The notes beneath the pieces are model-generated. The model was given only the letters and a program-made list of their open reading frames with translations, was not told the origin of the DNA and searched no databases. Below, piece by piece: positions 16,739 to 25,458 of a stretch of 64,000 nucleotides of DNA. The stretch is taken from positions 3,709,001 to 3,773,000 of the forward strand of contig NZ_CP163439.1 in NCBI RefSeq assembly GCF_041052385.1. Direction: 5' to 3'. Both the position numbers and the translations under genes were made by a program. Position 1 is the stretch's first letter. Every line of letters begins with the position of its first letter. Source of the stretch: Streptomyces sp. R28. GTDB taxonomy: Bacteria; Actinomycetota; Actinomycetes; Streptomycetales; Streptomycetaceae.

Positions 16739-17806
16739 ATGCCGTCTCTGCCTGCCCCCGGCGTCGACCGCCGTCTGTTCCTGACCTCGCTGCTCGGCGT
16801 CACCGCCGCTGCCGCCGGCCTCACCGGCTGCGCCGAGAGCAGCGCCGCCGACGCGGCCGAGGGCGTCTCCACCGCGCCGCTCGCCGCCAAGGTTCCCGCC
16901 GGGACCAGCCTGAAGATCGCCTCGTACCAGAACACCCAGCAACTCCAGTTCAGACTGGCTAAGTTGGGCGATCCGCCCTTCAAAGTCGGCGGCTGGGTGA
17001 ACATCGGCGCCGGACCCGACGTCATCAACGCCTTCCGAGCGGGGTCCCTCGACCTCGCCAACAACGCGGGCATCCCGCCGATCCAGGCGCACTACCAGGG
17101 CTTCGACGCGAAGATCGTCGCGATCGACATCACCCGCAAGCCCAACTACCTCTTCGCCACCAAGCCCGGCAGCGACATCCGGTCGGTCGAGGACTTCAGG
17201 GGCAAGCGGCTCGCCTTCTCGCAGGGCCAGGCGCAGGGCGTGGTGTTGCTGCGGGCCCTGAAGAAGGCCGGTCTGGCGTACGACGAGGTGGAGCTGGTCC
17301 CGCTGACCAGCAACCAGTTCCTCACCGCCCTGCAGTCCGGCCAGGTCGACATCGCGCCGCTCGCGAACCAGCAGGCACCGGCGTACCTCAAGCAGTACGA
17401 GGCCAAGGGCGCCCGCGCCCTCACCACCGACGTCGTCGACCTGCTCAACCTGCTGTGGGCGCCGGTCTCCGTGCTGAACGACCCCGCGAAGGCGGCCGCG
17501 GTCGCCGCGTACATCCCGTACTGGGCCAAGGGCCAGGTGTGGACGTACGAGAACCCCGACAGCTGGAACGAGGAGTTCTACGTCAAGACCCAGAACCTGA
17601 CCCTCGCGCAGGCCCGGTCCATCTCGGAGCTCTCCAACAAGCCCCTGTTCCCGCCGAGTTGGGACGAGGCGATCAAGTGGGAGCAGGAGACCGCGGATCT
17701 GCTCGCCGAGGGCGGCTTCGTGAAGAAGTTCGACGTCGGCGGGCTCTTCGACCACCGCTTCGAGGGCATCGCCGCGAAGTCCGTACCCGCGCAATACCGG
17801 AAGTGA
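16739..17806 (+). CDS. ssuA: Sulfonate ABC transporter substrate-binding lipoprotein (SsuA-like)
   Basis: 355 aa periplasmic-binding-type lipoprotein. Arg pair DRRLFLTSLLGVTAAAAGLTGC gives a Tat-like signal and a lipobox with Cys near residue 31. The mature part follows the NitT/TauT/SsuA fold (ASYQNTQQLQFRLAK, FRAGSLDLANNAGIPP, VEDFRGKRLAFSQGQAQG). It delivers aliphatic sulfonates or related organosulfur compounds to SsuC/SsuB. The ATG at 16739 is preceded by ACGGAG; an upstream in-frame ATG lies inside the tandem repeats. Followed after 5 bases by the permease gene. Confidence 0.88.
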   Translation: MPSLPAPGVDRRLFLTSLLGVTAAAAGLTGCAESSAADAAEGVSTAPLAAKVPAGTSLKIASYQNTQQLQFRLAKLGDPPFKVGGWVNIGAGPDVINAFRAGSLDLANNAGIPPIQAHYQGFDAKIVAIDITRKPNYLFATKPGSDIRSVEDFRGKRLAFSQGQAQGVVLLRALKKAGLAYDEVELVPLTSNQFLTALQSGQVDIAPLANQQAPAYLKQYEAKGARALTTDVVDLLNLLWAPVSVLNDPAKAAAVAAYIPYWAKGQVWTYENPDSWNEEFYVKTQNLTLAQARSISELSNKPLFPPSWDEAIKWEQETADLLAEGGFVKKFDVGGLFDHRFEGIAAKSVPAQYRK

Positions 17807-17811
17807 CGGCC

Positions 17812-18705
17812 ATGACCACGACGAGTGTGAGTACCGCCGCGTCACTCGCGAAGCCAGAGTCGGAGTCGGAGTCGGGGCCGGAGTCGGAGTCGGAGTCGGC
17901 ACCCGCGCCGGACCACCGCGTCCGCCGGCGCCGCTCGCTGGCCCCCGGCAAGCGCGTCCCCGCCGCCCGCCTCGCCGGCCCCGCCCTCGTCGTCCTCCTG
18001 TGGGCCGCGGCCTCCGCCGCCGGGGCACTGGATCCCGGCGCGATCCCCGCGCCCTGGACCGTCCTCGAGACCGGCGCCCACCTGTGGACCGACGGGACCC
18101 TGCCCGACGACATCCTGACCTCGCTGCAACGCGCCGGGGCCGGGTTCGCCCTCGGTCTCGCCGCCGGGGTCGCCCTCGCCCTTGCCTCCGGGCTCAGCCG
18201 GACCGGGGAGGCGCTGATCGACGGGACGGTGAACCTCAACCGGGCGATCCCGACCCTCGGTCTGATCCCGCTGTTCATCCTCTGGCTGGGCATCGGCGAG
18301 ACCTTCAAGATCGCCATCATCGCGATCGTCGTCTACATCCCGATCTACCTCAACACGCACGCCGCGCTGTCCGGCATCGACAGCCGCTTCGTCGAACTCG
18401 CCGAGGTGCAGGGCCTCAGCCGGCTGCGGTTCATCCGGCAGATCGTCATCCCCGGCGCGCTCCCCGGATTCTTCGTCGGGCTGCGGCTCGGGGTGACCGG
18501 ATCCTGGCTGGGCCTGGTGGTGCTGGAGCAGATCAACGCCACCAGCGGGCTCGGCTACCTGATGTTCCAGGCGCAGAACTACGGCCAGACGGACGTCATC
18601 CTCGTCGGCCTCGTCGTCTACGGCATCTTCGGCCTCGTCTCCGACAGCGCGGTCCGCATCGTCGAACGGAGGGTGCTGTCGTGGCGCCGCACACTGAGCA
18701 GCTGA
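17812..18705 (+). CDS. ssuC: Sulfonate ABC transporter permease (SsuC-like) with acidic N-terminal tail
   Basis: 297 aa. About six membrane helices, with the EAA-type cytoplasmic loop FVELAEVQGLSRLRFIRQIVIPGALPG that docks on the ATPase. The first 45 residues are an unusual hydrophilic tail rich in Glu-Ser repeats, then RVRRRRSLAPGKR. The tail is encoded by GAGTCG repeats at 17866-17905 and is probably a cytoplasmic extension. Co-transcribed with ssuA; its last 25 bases overlap ssuB. Confidence 0.88.
   Translation: MTTTSVSTAASLAKPESESESGPESESESAPAPDHRVRRRRSLAPGKRVPAARLAGPALVVLLWAAASAAGALDPGAIPAPWTVLETGAHLWTDGTLPDDILTSLQRAGAGFALGLAAGVALALASGLSRTGEALIDGTVNLNRAIPTLGLIPLFILWLGIGETFKIAIIAIVVYIPIYLNTHAALSGIDSRFVELAEVQGLSRLRFIRQIVIPGALPGFFVGLRLGVTGSWLGLVVLEQINATSGLGYLMFQAQNYGQTDVILVGLVVYGIFGLVSDSAVRIVERRVLSWRRTLSS
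17866..17905 (+). repeat. GAGTCG repeats in the ssuC N-terminus
   Basis: Seven hexamer-like GAGTCG/GAGTCGG units encode the Glu-Ser tail of the permease. In-frame changes in copy number would only lengthen or shorten the cytoplasmic tail. Confidence 0.7.
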
Positions 18706-19415
18706 CCCGCCCCGCCGTCCAGCTGAGGGGACTGACCCGCTCCTTCGACGGACGTACGGTCCTCGACGGCATCGACCTGGACGTTCCCGCCGGCCAGTTC
18801 ACCGCGCTGCTCGGGCACAGCGGCTCCGGCAAGAGCACCCTGCTGCGGGCCGTCGCAGGCCTGGACCACGAGGTGGCCGGGAGCGGGCGGCTCACCGCGC
18901 CGGGCCGGGTGTCCGTGGTCTTCCAGGACTCGCGGCTGCTGCCATGGCGCCGGGTGCTGGACAACGTACTCCTCGGTCTGGACGGCGAGGACGCCGACGG
19001 GAAGGGGCGGGAGGCCCTCGAAGAGGTGGGGCTGAAGGGCCGCGAACGCGCCTGGCCCAGCGAGCTGTCCGGGGGCGAGGCACAGCGTGCGGCACTGGCC
19101 CGGTCGCTGGTCCGGGAGCCCGAACTGCTCCTCGCCGACGAGCCGTTCGGGGCGCTGGACGCCCTCACCCGGATCAAGATGCATGCCCTGCTCAGGGAGC
19201 TGTGGGAACGCCACCGCCCCTCCGTCCTGCTCGTCACCCACGATGTCGACGAGGCGATCGTGCTCGCCGACCGGGTGCTCGTGCTCGACCGGGGCCGTAT
19301 CGGCCTCGACCTGACCATCGACCGACCACATCCACGCTCGTACCGGGATCCGTTGCTCGGCGAGTACCGGGAGCGGCTGCTGGCCGCGCTCGGCGTCACG
19401 GAGGACCACCAGTGA
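18681..19415 (+). CDS. ssuB: Sulfonate ABC transporter ATP-binding protein (SsuB-like)
   Basis: 244 aa ATPase energising SsuC. Walker A GHSGSGKST, Q-loop VVFQDSRLLPWR (typical of the nitrate/taurine/sulfonate class), signature LSGGEAQR, Walker B LLLADEPFGALD and the H-loop VTHDVDEA. The GTG at 18681 has GGAGGG seven bases before it, within the end of ssuC, so translation is coupled. The stop overlaps the following GTG in GTGA. Confidence 0.9.
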   Translation: MAPHTEQLTRPAVQLRGLTRSFDGRTVLDGIDLDVPAGQFTALLGHSGSGKSTLLRAVAGLDHEVAGSGRLTAPGRVSVVFQDSRLLPWRRVLDNVLLGLDGEDADGKGREALEEVGLKGRERAWPSELSGGEAQRAALARSLVREPELLLADEPFGALDALTRIKMHALLRELWERHRPSVLLVTHDVDEAIVLADRVLVLDRGRIGLDLTIDRPHPRSYRDPLLGEYRERLLAALGVTEDHQ

Positions 19416-20806
19416 CCCCAAGACAGCTCCACCTCAACGCCTTCCTCATGAACACCGGCCACCACGAGGCCTCCTGGCGCCTGCCCGAGAGCGACCCGTA
19501 CGCACACGTGGACCTGGCCCACTACGTCCGCCTTGCCCGCACCGCCGAACGCGGCACCTTCGACTCCCTCTTCCTCGCCGACGGCCCCCAGCTGTGGAAC
19601 AACCTCGCCCAGCGCCCGGCCGGTGCCCTGGAGCCGCTCACCCTGCTCACCGCGCTGGCGACGGCCACCGAGCACATCGGCCTCATCGCCACCGCCTCCA
19701 CCTCCTACAACTCCCCCTATAACCTGGCCCGCAAGTTCGCCTCCCTCGACATCATCAGCGGCGGCCGGGCGGGCTGGAACATCGTCACGACCGCCGGTGC
19801 CGAGGCCGCCCGCAACTTCGGCTTGGCCGCCGAGCCCGCGCACGCCGAGCGGTACGCCCGTGCCGCCGAGTTCCTGGACGTCGCCCTGAAGCTCTGGGAC
19901 AGCTGGGAGGACGACGCGATCGTCGCCGACAAGGCGGCCGGCGTGTGGGGCGACGACGCGAAGATCCATCCGCCTCGGCACAGCGGGACGTACTTCAGCG
20001 TCGAGGGCGCCCTCAACGTCCCCCGCTCACCGCAGGGTTACCCGCTGCTCGTGCAGGCGGGGTCGAGCGAGGACGGAAAGGCCTTCGCCGCCCGGTACGC
20101 GGAGGCGGTGTTCACCGCGCAGCAGACGATCGAGGACGCGCGGGACTTCTACGCCGACCTCAAGGCACGTACGGCGGCCGCAGGCCGGGACCCCGAGCAC
20201 ATCAAGGTGCTGCCCGGCATCGTCCCGGTGATCGGCTCGACGGAGGCCGAGGCGCGGGCGCACGAGCAGGCACTGGAGGACCACATCGTGTACCGGCACG
20301 GTGTCGGCCGCTTGGAGAGCCTGCTCCAGCTCGACCCCGGGACCCTGGAGTTGGACGCCGAGCTCCCCGCCGACCTACCGCCCGAGGACGTCATCGAGGG
20401 CGCCAAGAGCCGCTACACGCTCGTGGTGGAGCTGGCCCGGCGCGAGCGGCTCACCGTGCGGCAGCTCATCGGCCGGCTCGGCGGCGGGCGCGGCCACCTC
20501 ACCTTCACCGGGACGCCCGAGCAGGTCGCCGACGCCATCGAGGCGTGGTTCACGCAGGGCGCCGCCGACGGCTTCAACATCATGCCGCCGGTCCTGCCCT
20601 CCGGCCTCGACGCCTTCGTCGACCACGTCGTCCCGATCCTCCGCGCCCGTGGCCTGCTGCGCAGCGAGTACGGCCCGCGCCGGACCCTGCGGGAGCGCTA
20701 CGGCCTCCCGCGCCCCGCCAACCAGTACGTCACCGCTGCCACCGCAACCGCGAACGCAACCGACACCGACACCGACACGGCCACCCCCGCCCCCGCCCTC
20801 GTCTGA
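19412..20806 (+). CDS. FMN-dependent monooxygenase, NtaA/SnaA/DmoA type
   Basis: 464 aa flavin-dependent monooxygenase of the bacterial-luciferase superfamily, in the NtaA/SoxA/DszA branch that uses FMNH2 from a partner reductase. Diagnostic segments are HLNAFLMNTGHHEASWR, GTFDSLFLADG, SLDIISGGRAGWNIVTT and PLLVQAGSSEDG. In this operon it probably cleaves a C-S bond of an imported organosulfur compound to give sulfite. No flavin reductase lies in the operon; an FMN reductase gene is at 50494. Starts GTG overlapping the ssuB stop, with GGAGG upstream. The C-terminal 30 residues are a Thr/Asp/Ala-rich tail. Confidence 0.88.
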   Translation: MTPRQLHLNAFLMNTGHHEASWRLPESDPYAHVDLAHYVRLARTAERGTFDSLFLADGPQLWNNLAQRPAGALEPLTLLTALATATEHIGLIATASTSYNSPYNLARKFASLDIISGGRAGWNIVTTAGAEAARNFGLAAEPAHAERYARAAEFLDVALKLWDSWEDDAIVADKAAGVWGDDAKIHPPRHSGTYFSVEGALNVPRSPQGYPLLVQAGSSEDGKAFAARYAEAVFTAQQTIEDARDFYADLKARTAAAGRDPEHIKVLPGIVPVIGSTEAEARAHEQALEDHIVYRHGVGRLESLLQLDPGTLELDAELPADLPPEDVIEGAKSRYTLVVELARRERLTVRQLIGRLGGGRGHLTFTGTPEQVADAIEAWFTQGAADGFNIMPPVLPSGLDAFVDHVVPILRARGLLRSEYGPRRTLRERYGLPRPANQYVTAATATANATDTDTDTATPAPALV

Positions 20807-20817
20807 AAGGACCGCAC

Positions 20818-21750
20818 ATGTCCATCAACTCCCCCCGCTCCACCGGCTCCATCGACATCCAGAAGGTCACCGCGAACATCGGCGCCCGTGTCTCCGGCGT
20901 GGACATTTCCCAGCCCCTCGGCGAGGAGACGGTCGCCGCGCTCCGCGAGGCCCTCAACGTCCACAAGGCGCTCGTCTTCGACGACGTGCACCTCGACGAC
21001 GAGACCCATCAGGCCTTCGTCCGCCACTTCGGCGACGTCACCACCGCCCACCCGACGGTCTCCTCCGTCGACGGCGTCCCGAACGTCCTGCCCGTCGACA
21101 GCGAGCGCGGCCGCGCCGCCAACCACTGGCACACCGACGTGACCTTCGTCCTCAACCCGCCGCAGGCCACCACCCTGCGCAGCGTCACGATCCCGCCGTA
21201 CGGCGGCGAGACCCTGATCGCCAGTTCGGCGGCCGCCTACCGCCAGCTGCCCGAGCCGCTGCGGAAGCTGGCCGACACCCTGTGGGCGGAGCACACCAAC
21301 GACTACGACTACGCCGTACCGGACGAGGAGGTCGACGACCAGCAGGCCGCCCAGCGCGCCCAGTTCACGTCGATCAAGTACCGCACGGTCCACCCGGTCG
21401 TCCGTGTCCACCCGCTGACCGGTGAGCGCGGTCTGTTCATCGGCGGGTTCGCGCAGCGGATCGTGGGCCTCTCCCCGGGCGAGTCCCGCAAGATCCTGGA
21501 CCTCCTCCAGGCGTACGTCACCCGGCCGGAGAACATCCTTCGCCACCGCTGGTCCGAGAACCAGCTGGTCGTCTTCGACAACCGCATCACCCAGCACTAC
21601 GCCGTCGACAACTACGACGGTCTGGCGCGCCGTCTGCACCGGGTGACCGTCGCCGGTGACGTGCCGGTCGGCATCGAGGGCAAGGAGAGCTACTCGATCG
21701 AGGGGGACGCGTCGCACTACACGCCGGTCGCCACACCCGTCGCCGCGTAA
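20818..21750 (+). CDS. TauD/TfdA-family Fe(II)/2-oxoglutarate dioxygenase
   Basis: 310 aa. Iron ligands are in HWHTDVTF (His-x-Asp) and the distal His in DNRITQHYAVDNY; the 2-oxoglutarate-binding Arg follows in ARRLHRVTV. It resembles taurine and alkylsulfatase dioxygenases (TauD, AtsK), which oxidise the carbon next to sulfonate or sulfate and release inorganic sulfur. Eleven bases after the monooxygenase, ribosome site GAAAGGA, last gene before a strong terminator. The operon therefore pairs two chemically distinct desulfonation routes. Exact substrate unknown. Confidence 0.9.
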   Translation: MSINSPRSTGSIDIQKVTANIGARVSGVDISQPLGEETVAALREALNVHKALVFDDVHLDDETHQAFVRHFGDVTTAHPTVSSVDGVPNVLPVDSERGRAANHWHTDVTFVLNPPQATTLRSVTIPPYGGETLIASSAAAYRQLPEPLRKLADTLWAEHTNDYDYAVPDEEVDDQQAAQRAQFTSIKYRTVHPVVRVHPLTGERGLFIGGFAQRIVGLSPGESRKILDLLQAYVTRPENILRHRWSENQLVVFDNRITQHYAVDNYDGLARRLHRVTVAGDVPVGIEGKESYSIEGDASHYTPVATPVAA

Positions 21751-21789
21751 CCGTTCCTTCACACACAGTGCGGCAAGTGTCCGCATAGT

Positions 21790-21823
21790 GGGCAGCCTCT
21801 CCTTCGGGGCGGAGAGGCTGCCC
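21790..21823 (+). terminator. Terminator of the sulfonate operon
   Basis: GGGCAGCCTCTCC and GGAGAGGCTGCCC form a perfect 13-bp stem with an 8-nt loop, 39 bases after the dioxygenase stop; TTTTT follows near 21836-21840. Confidence 0.88.
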
Positions 21824-21870
21824 AGACTGTGGGCGTTTTTGCCCTCTCACGCATTGGACGAGCCGCGCCC

Positions 21871-23268
21871 ATGCACAGCACCTCCACGGAGACGCCCGCG
21901 AAGGCGGACGGCGTCTCCCCCGGCCTGAACCACGGCCTCAAGCAGCGCCACCTGTCGATGATCGCCCTCGGCGGTGTCATCGGCGCGGGCCTGTTCGTAG
22001 GCTCCGGCGCCGGTATCGCCGCCGCCGGCCCTTCGATCGTCATCGCCTACGTCCTCTCCGGCCTCCTCGTGATGCTGGTGATGCGGATGCTCGGCGAGAT
22101 GTCGGCCGCGTATCCCTCCTCCGGCTCCTTCTCGGCGCACGCCGAGCGGGCGATCGGCCCCTGGGCCGGTTTCACGGCCGGCTGGTCCTTCTGGGTCCTG
22201 CTCTGCACGGCCGTCGGCCTGGAGGGCATCGGCGCGGCGAAGATCGTCACGACCTGGCTGCCGCATACGCCCGAGTGGGCGTGGGTGGCCCTGTTCATGG
22301 TCGTCTTCTGCGGCGCGAACCTGGCCGCCGTGAAGAACTTCGGCGAGTTCGAGTTCTGGTTCGCCGCACTGAAGGTCGGCGCGATCACGCTGTTCCTGGT
22401 GCTGGGCGGGCTGGCGATCGCGGGCGTCCTGCCGGGCACCGACGCGCCGGGCACCGCCCACCTCACCGGCGAGGGAGGGTTCTTCCCGAACGGCACCGAG
22501 GGTTTGATCATCGGCTTGCTCGCCTCGGTCTTCGCGTACGGCGGCATGGAGACGGTCACCATCGCCGCCGCCGAGTCGGAGAACCCGGTCAGTGGGGTGG
22601 CCGGCGCGGTCCGCACGGCCATGTGGCGCATCGCCCTCTTCTACATCGGCTCGATGGCGGTCGTCGTCACCCTCGTCCCCTGGGACTCCAAGGACATCGT
22701 CGACAAGGGTCCGTACGTCGCCACCCTCGACCACCTCGACATCCCCGGCGCCGGCCAGGTGATGAACGTCGTGGTCCTGGTCGCGCTGCTGAGCGCCATG
22801 AACGCCAACATCTACGGCTCCTCACGCATCGCATACTCCCTCGTCCAGCGCGGACAGGGACCTGCGGCGCTGGGCCGCGTGTCGGGCGGCGTCCCGCGCA
22901 TCGCCGTCCTCGCGTCGTCGGTGTTCGGCTTCGCGTGCGTGGTGCTGAGCTACTGGCGCCCGGACGACGTCTTCCCCTGGCTGCTCAACATGATCGGCGC
23001 GGTCATCCTCGTCGTCTGGATCTTCATCGCCGTCTCCCAGCTGCGGCTGCGCGGCCGGTTGGAGCGTGAGACGCCGGAGAAGCTGGTCGTGCGGATGTGG
23101 GCGTTCCCGGTGCTGACGTGGGTCGCGCTGGCGGGGATGGTGGCGATCTTCGTGCTGATGGCCCGGGAGCCGGATACGCGGGTGCAGTTGTACTCGACCG
23201 GGGGGATGACGGTGTTCCTGGCAGCGGTCGGGTACGCGTGGCAGCGGGCCAAGGCTGTCCGGAGCTGA
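21871..23268 (+). CDS. APC-family amino acid permease, second copy
   Basis: 465 aa paralogue of the permease at 9123. It has the same opening signature HLSMIALGGVIGAGLFVGSG, FGEFEFWFAALKV, and AYGGMETVTIAAAESENP in place of the helix 6/7 signature. Twelve helices, proton-coupled amino-acid uptake; exact substrate unknown. The ATG at 21871 is preferred; an in-frame GTG at 21829 lies too close to the terminator. Its stop abuts the stop of the convergent NLR gene with no base between them. Confidence 0.88.
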   Translation: MHSTSTETPAKADGVSPGLNHGLKQRHLSMIALGGVIGAGLFVGSGAGIAAAGPSIVIAYVLSGLLVMLVMRMLGEMSAAYPSSGSFSAHAERAIGPWAGFTAGWSFWVLLCTAVGLEGIGAAKIVTTWLPHTPEWAWVALFMVVFCGANLAAVKNFGEFEFWFAALKVGAITLFLVLGGLAIAGVLPGTDAPGTAHLTGEGGFFPNGTEGLIIGLLASVFAYGGMETVTIAAAESENPVSGVAGAVRTAMWRIALFYIGSMAVVVTLVPWDSKDIVDKGPYVATLDHLDIPGAGQVMNVVVLVALLSAMNANIYGSSRIAYSLVQRGQGPAALGRVSGGVPRIAVLASSVFGFACVVLSYWRPDDVFPWLLNMIGAVILVVWIFIAVSQLRLRGRLERETPEKLVVRMWAFPVLTWVALAGMVAIFVLMAREPDTRVQLYSTGGMTVFLAAVGYAWQRAKAVRS

Positions 23269-25458
23269 TCAGGAGTCAGGGATCTCGGCCTGCCACCGGG
23301 CGAGGTCCTCACGGTGCTCCGTGACAAACGGATGCCCGGGGCCAAGCACCCGGGAGCGCTCCTCGATGAGCCGCTCGTAGATGGCGACGGCCTCGGCGGT
23401 CCTGCCACGGCCTCGCGCGACCATCCCTGTGAGGCAGAGTACGGAGAGGGTCCAGGGGTGGTCGGGACCCTGCAGGCGGATCCGGTCAGCCAGCGCGCGT
23501 GCGGCCACCGGGGCCGCCTCCTCGAATCGCTCAAGCCGGCGCAGCGCCTCGGCATGCGAATGCCGGGCCATGACCGTGGTGAGGTGGTCCGGGGGCAGGA
23601 ACCGCTCGCAGTCCCCCACCACGTCCGCGCCCCGGTCGACCTCCTCCGACTTGCCCTGCTCGGCCAGCACCTCCAACAGATTGGCCCGGGCAAGCAGGGT
23701 GTCGGGTGAGTCCTCCCCCAGCACGCGACGCCGCCCCTCGATCGCACGCCGCAGCAGGCGCTCGGCCTCTGCGCCACGGCCGAGACAGTACAGGGGCTGC
23801 TGAAGGCCGTGGCAGCTGCTCAGGGTGTCCGGATGGTCAGGGCCGAGTACACGCTCACGCACCTCGAGTGTCCGCCGGTGCACCTCGGCCGACTCGGAGT
23901 AGCGAGCCAGGGCGAGCAGTGCCCGCCCTTGAGCCTCCTGTGCGTCCAGCACCAGAGGATGGTCCTCGCCGAGGGCACGTGTCGCCACGGAAGCGGTTAC
24001 CCGGGCCATGTTCAGCGCAGCCGTGTATGCGCCCACTTCGTGCACCTGCCGGACGACCCGTACGGCCAGAGCGGTAGTCCGCTGTCCCGGCGCCATGGCC
24101 ACCAGCCGCGCGGCGTGCGGGGCCAGCAGCGTCAGGCCCGCCCGGCCGACGGTGGTCTCGCCCCCCGGCTCGGGCAACGCCCCTTCCAGCAGCCGAGCTG
24201 CGGCCTCACCGAGGGTGGCACGCTGCACTGTCGGCACCCCGGCTGCCACGCTGTCCAGCAGCACCCCATGCGCCTGAACACATCGCACGCCCTCCGCTTC
24301 GACCAGTTCGGCGAGTGAGTGATCCAGCAGCGCCCGCAGGGCAGGCTCCAGGTTCCCGGCGAGCAGTGCCGGCTCGAGTCCGTCGAGCGCGACCTCCCCA
24401 CGCGCCACCGGCGCCAGCAGACTCAACGGCATCGGATCCGCAGCCAGGAAGGAAAGCAGCCGCAGCAACGTCGTCGCCTCCGGCAGCCCCTGCCTCGCCA
24501 GGCCATCCAGGGACAACTGCCAGGTCCGGCCGACCAGATGACGTGACTGGCCACCGCCATACCCGAGGGCCCCGCCATCGACAATGGCCGTCGATTCCTC
24601 GTCGAGTTTGCGGTCGTACTCGTCCATGGACCACGACTCCAGGAGCTGATGCGCGAGATGGGAACCGGCCAGGGTGAGCGCGAGCGGTAGTCGGCCCAGT
24701 CGCTCGGCCACCTTCCGCGCGGACTCCAGGTCCCCCGCGTCCGGCGCGAGGTCGCACAGAACCTGCGCCGCGTCCTCAAGTGGCAGAACCCCGAGACCGT
24801 GGCGCATCACACCCACTCCCTGCCACAGGTACGAGGTCGCATGCCGCGTCGTGACCAGCACCGTCCCGCGCGGGCTGGTTCGCAGCCATGCCCCGTCCTC
24901 CAGCACCGAGGGGTCGTCGGCGTTGTCGAGGACCAGGACCCAGGCGTCGGCCGAGTGGTCCAGGTAGTGCCACACCAGGTCCGCCGCGGCCCGCTGTCCC
25001 GCCGCCGCTGCGGCAAGTTCACCGGCAGCCGCCCCCCGATCCCCCGCCACCGCCAGCATCCCGGCCCGCAAGGACATCCGCTCGGAGGCGTTGACCCAGA
25101 ACCCGACCCGGCCATGTGCGCGTACAGCCTCGGTGAACAGCCAGTACGCCAGCGCCGTCTTGCCGCACCCACCCATGCCGTGCACGACGTGGGCGTCACC
25201 GCCGGGCCCGGCGAGGGCCACGGTCAGCGCACGACACAGTTCCTCCCGGTTGCGCAGGATGCCCGGCGGGCGCCCGACCTGCGGAACACGCACGGAGTCG
25301 GGCGCGACCGGGCCGGTGGGACTGGTCGCCGACTCCGTACCGAAGAGTGGAGCAGTCGCACCGACGCCGTAGTGGTGATGGTGCTCCTGGATGTACTGGT
25401 CGCCGGACGTCTGGAAGATCCGCCCCTGGCCCGACGCACGAGCGCCGAGTTCGCTCAT
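23269..25458 (-). CDS. NLR-like STAND NTPase with kinesin-light-chain-type TPRs and N-terminal amyloid-like motif
   Basis: 729 aa. Residues 10-25 are GQGRIFQTSGDQYIQE followed by a His run, a short motif also present at the C-terminus of the neighbouring protein. An NB-ARC-like NTPase follows: Walker A GMGGCGKT (94-101), Walker B WVLVLDNADD, the sensor RGTVLVTTRHA, and a GLP-like GRLPLALTLAGSHL. The C-terminal third has about five 42-residue TPRs of the LGPDHPDTL type. Such proteins sense a ligand with the repeats and oligomerise through the NTPase. The start at 25458 overlaps the upstream stop in ATGA, so translation is coupled. Predicted sensor of an effector pair; the trigger is unknown. 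Confidence 0.85.
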   Translation of the reverse strand: MSELGARASGQGRIFQTSGDQYIQEHHHHYGVGATAPLFGTESATSPTGPVAPDSVRVPQVGRPPGILRNREELCRALTVALAGPGGDAHVVHGMGGCGKTALAYWLFTEAVRAHGRVGFWVNASERMSLRAGMLAVAGDRGAAAGELAAAAAGQRAAADLVWHYLDHSADAWVLVLDNADDPSVLEDGAWLRTSPRGTVLVTTRHATSYLWQGVGVMRHGLGVLPLEDAAQVLCDLAPDAGDLESARKVAERLGRLPLALTLAGSHLAHQLLESWSMDEYDRKLDEESTAIVDGGALGYGGGQSRHLVGRTWQLSLDGLARQGLPEATTLLRLLSFLAADPMPLSLLAPVARGEVALDGLEPALLAGNLEPALRALLDHSLAELVEAEGVRCVQAHGVLLDSVAAGVPTVQRATLGEAAARLLEGALPEPGGETTVGRAGLTLLAPHAARLVAMAPGQRTTALAVRVVRQVHEVGAYTAALNMARVTASVATRALGEDHPLVLDAQEAQGRALLALARYSESAEVHRRTLEVRERVLGPDHPDTLSSCHGLQQPLYCLGRGAEAERLLRRAIEGRRRVLGEDSPDTLLARANLLEVLAEQGKSEEVDRGADVVGDCERFLPPDHLTTVMARHSHAEALRRLERFEEAAPVAARALADRIRLQGPDHPWTLSVLCLTGMVARGRGRTAEAVAIYERLIEERSRVLGPGHPFVTEHREDLARWQAEIPDS

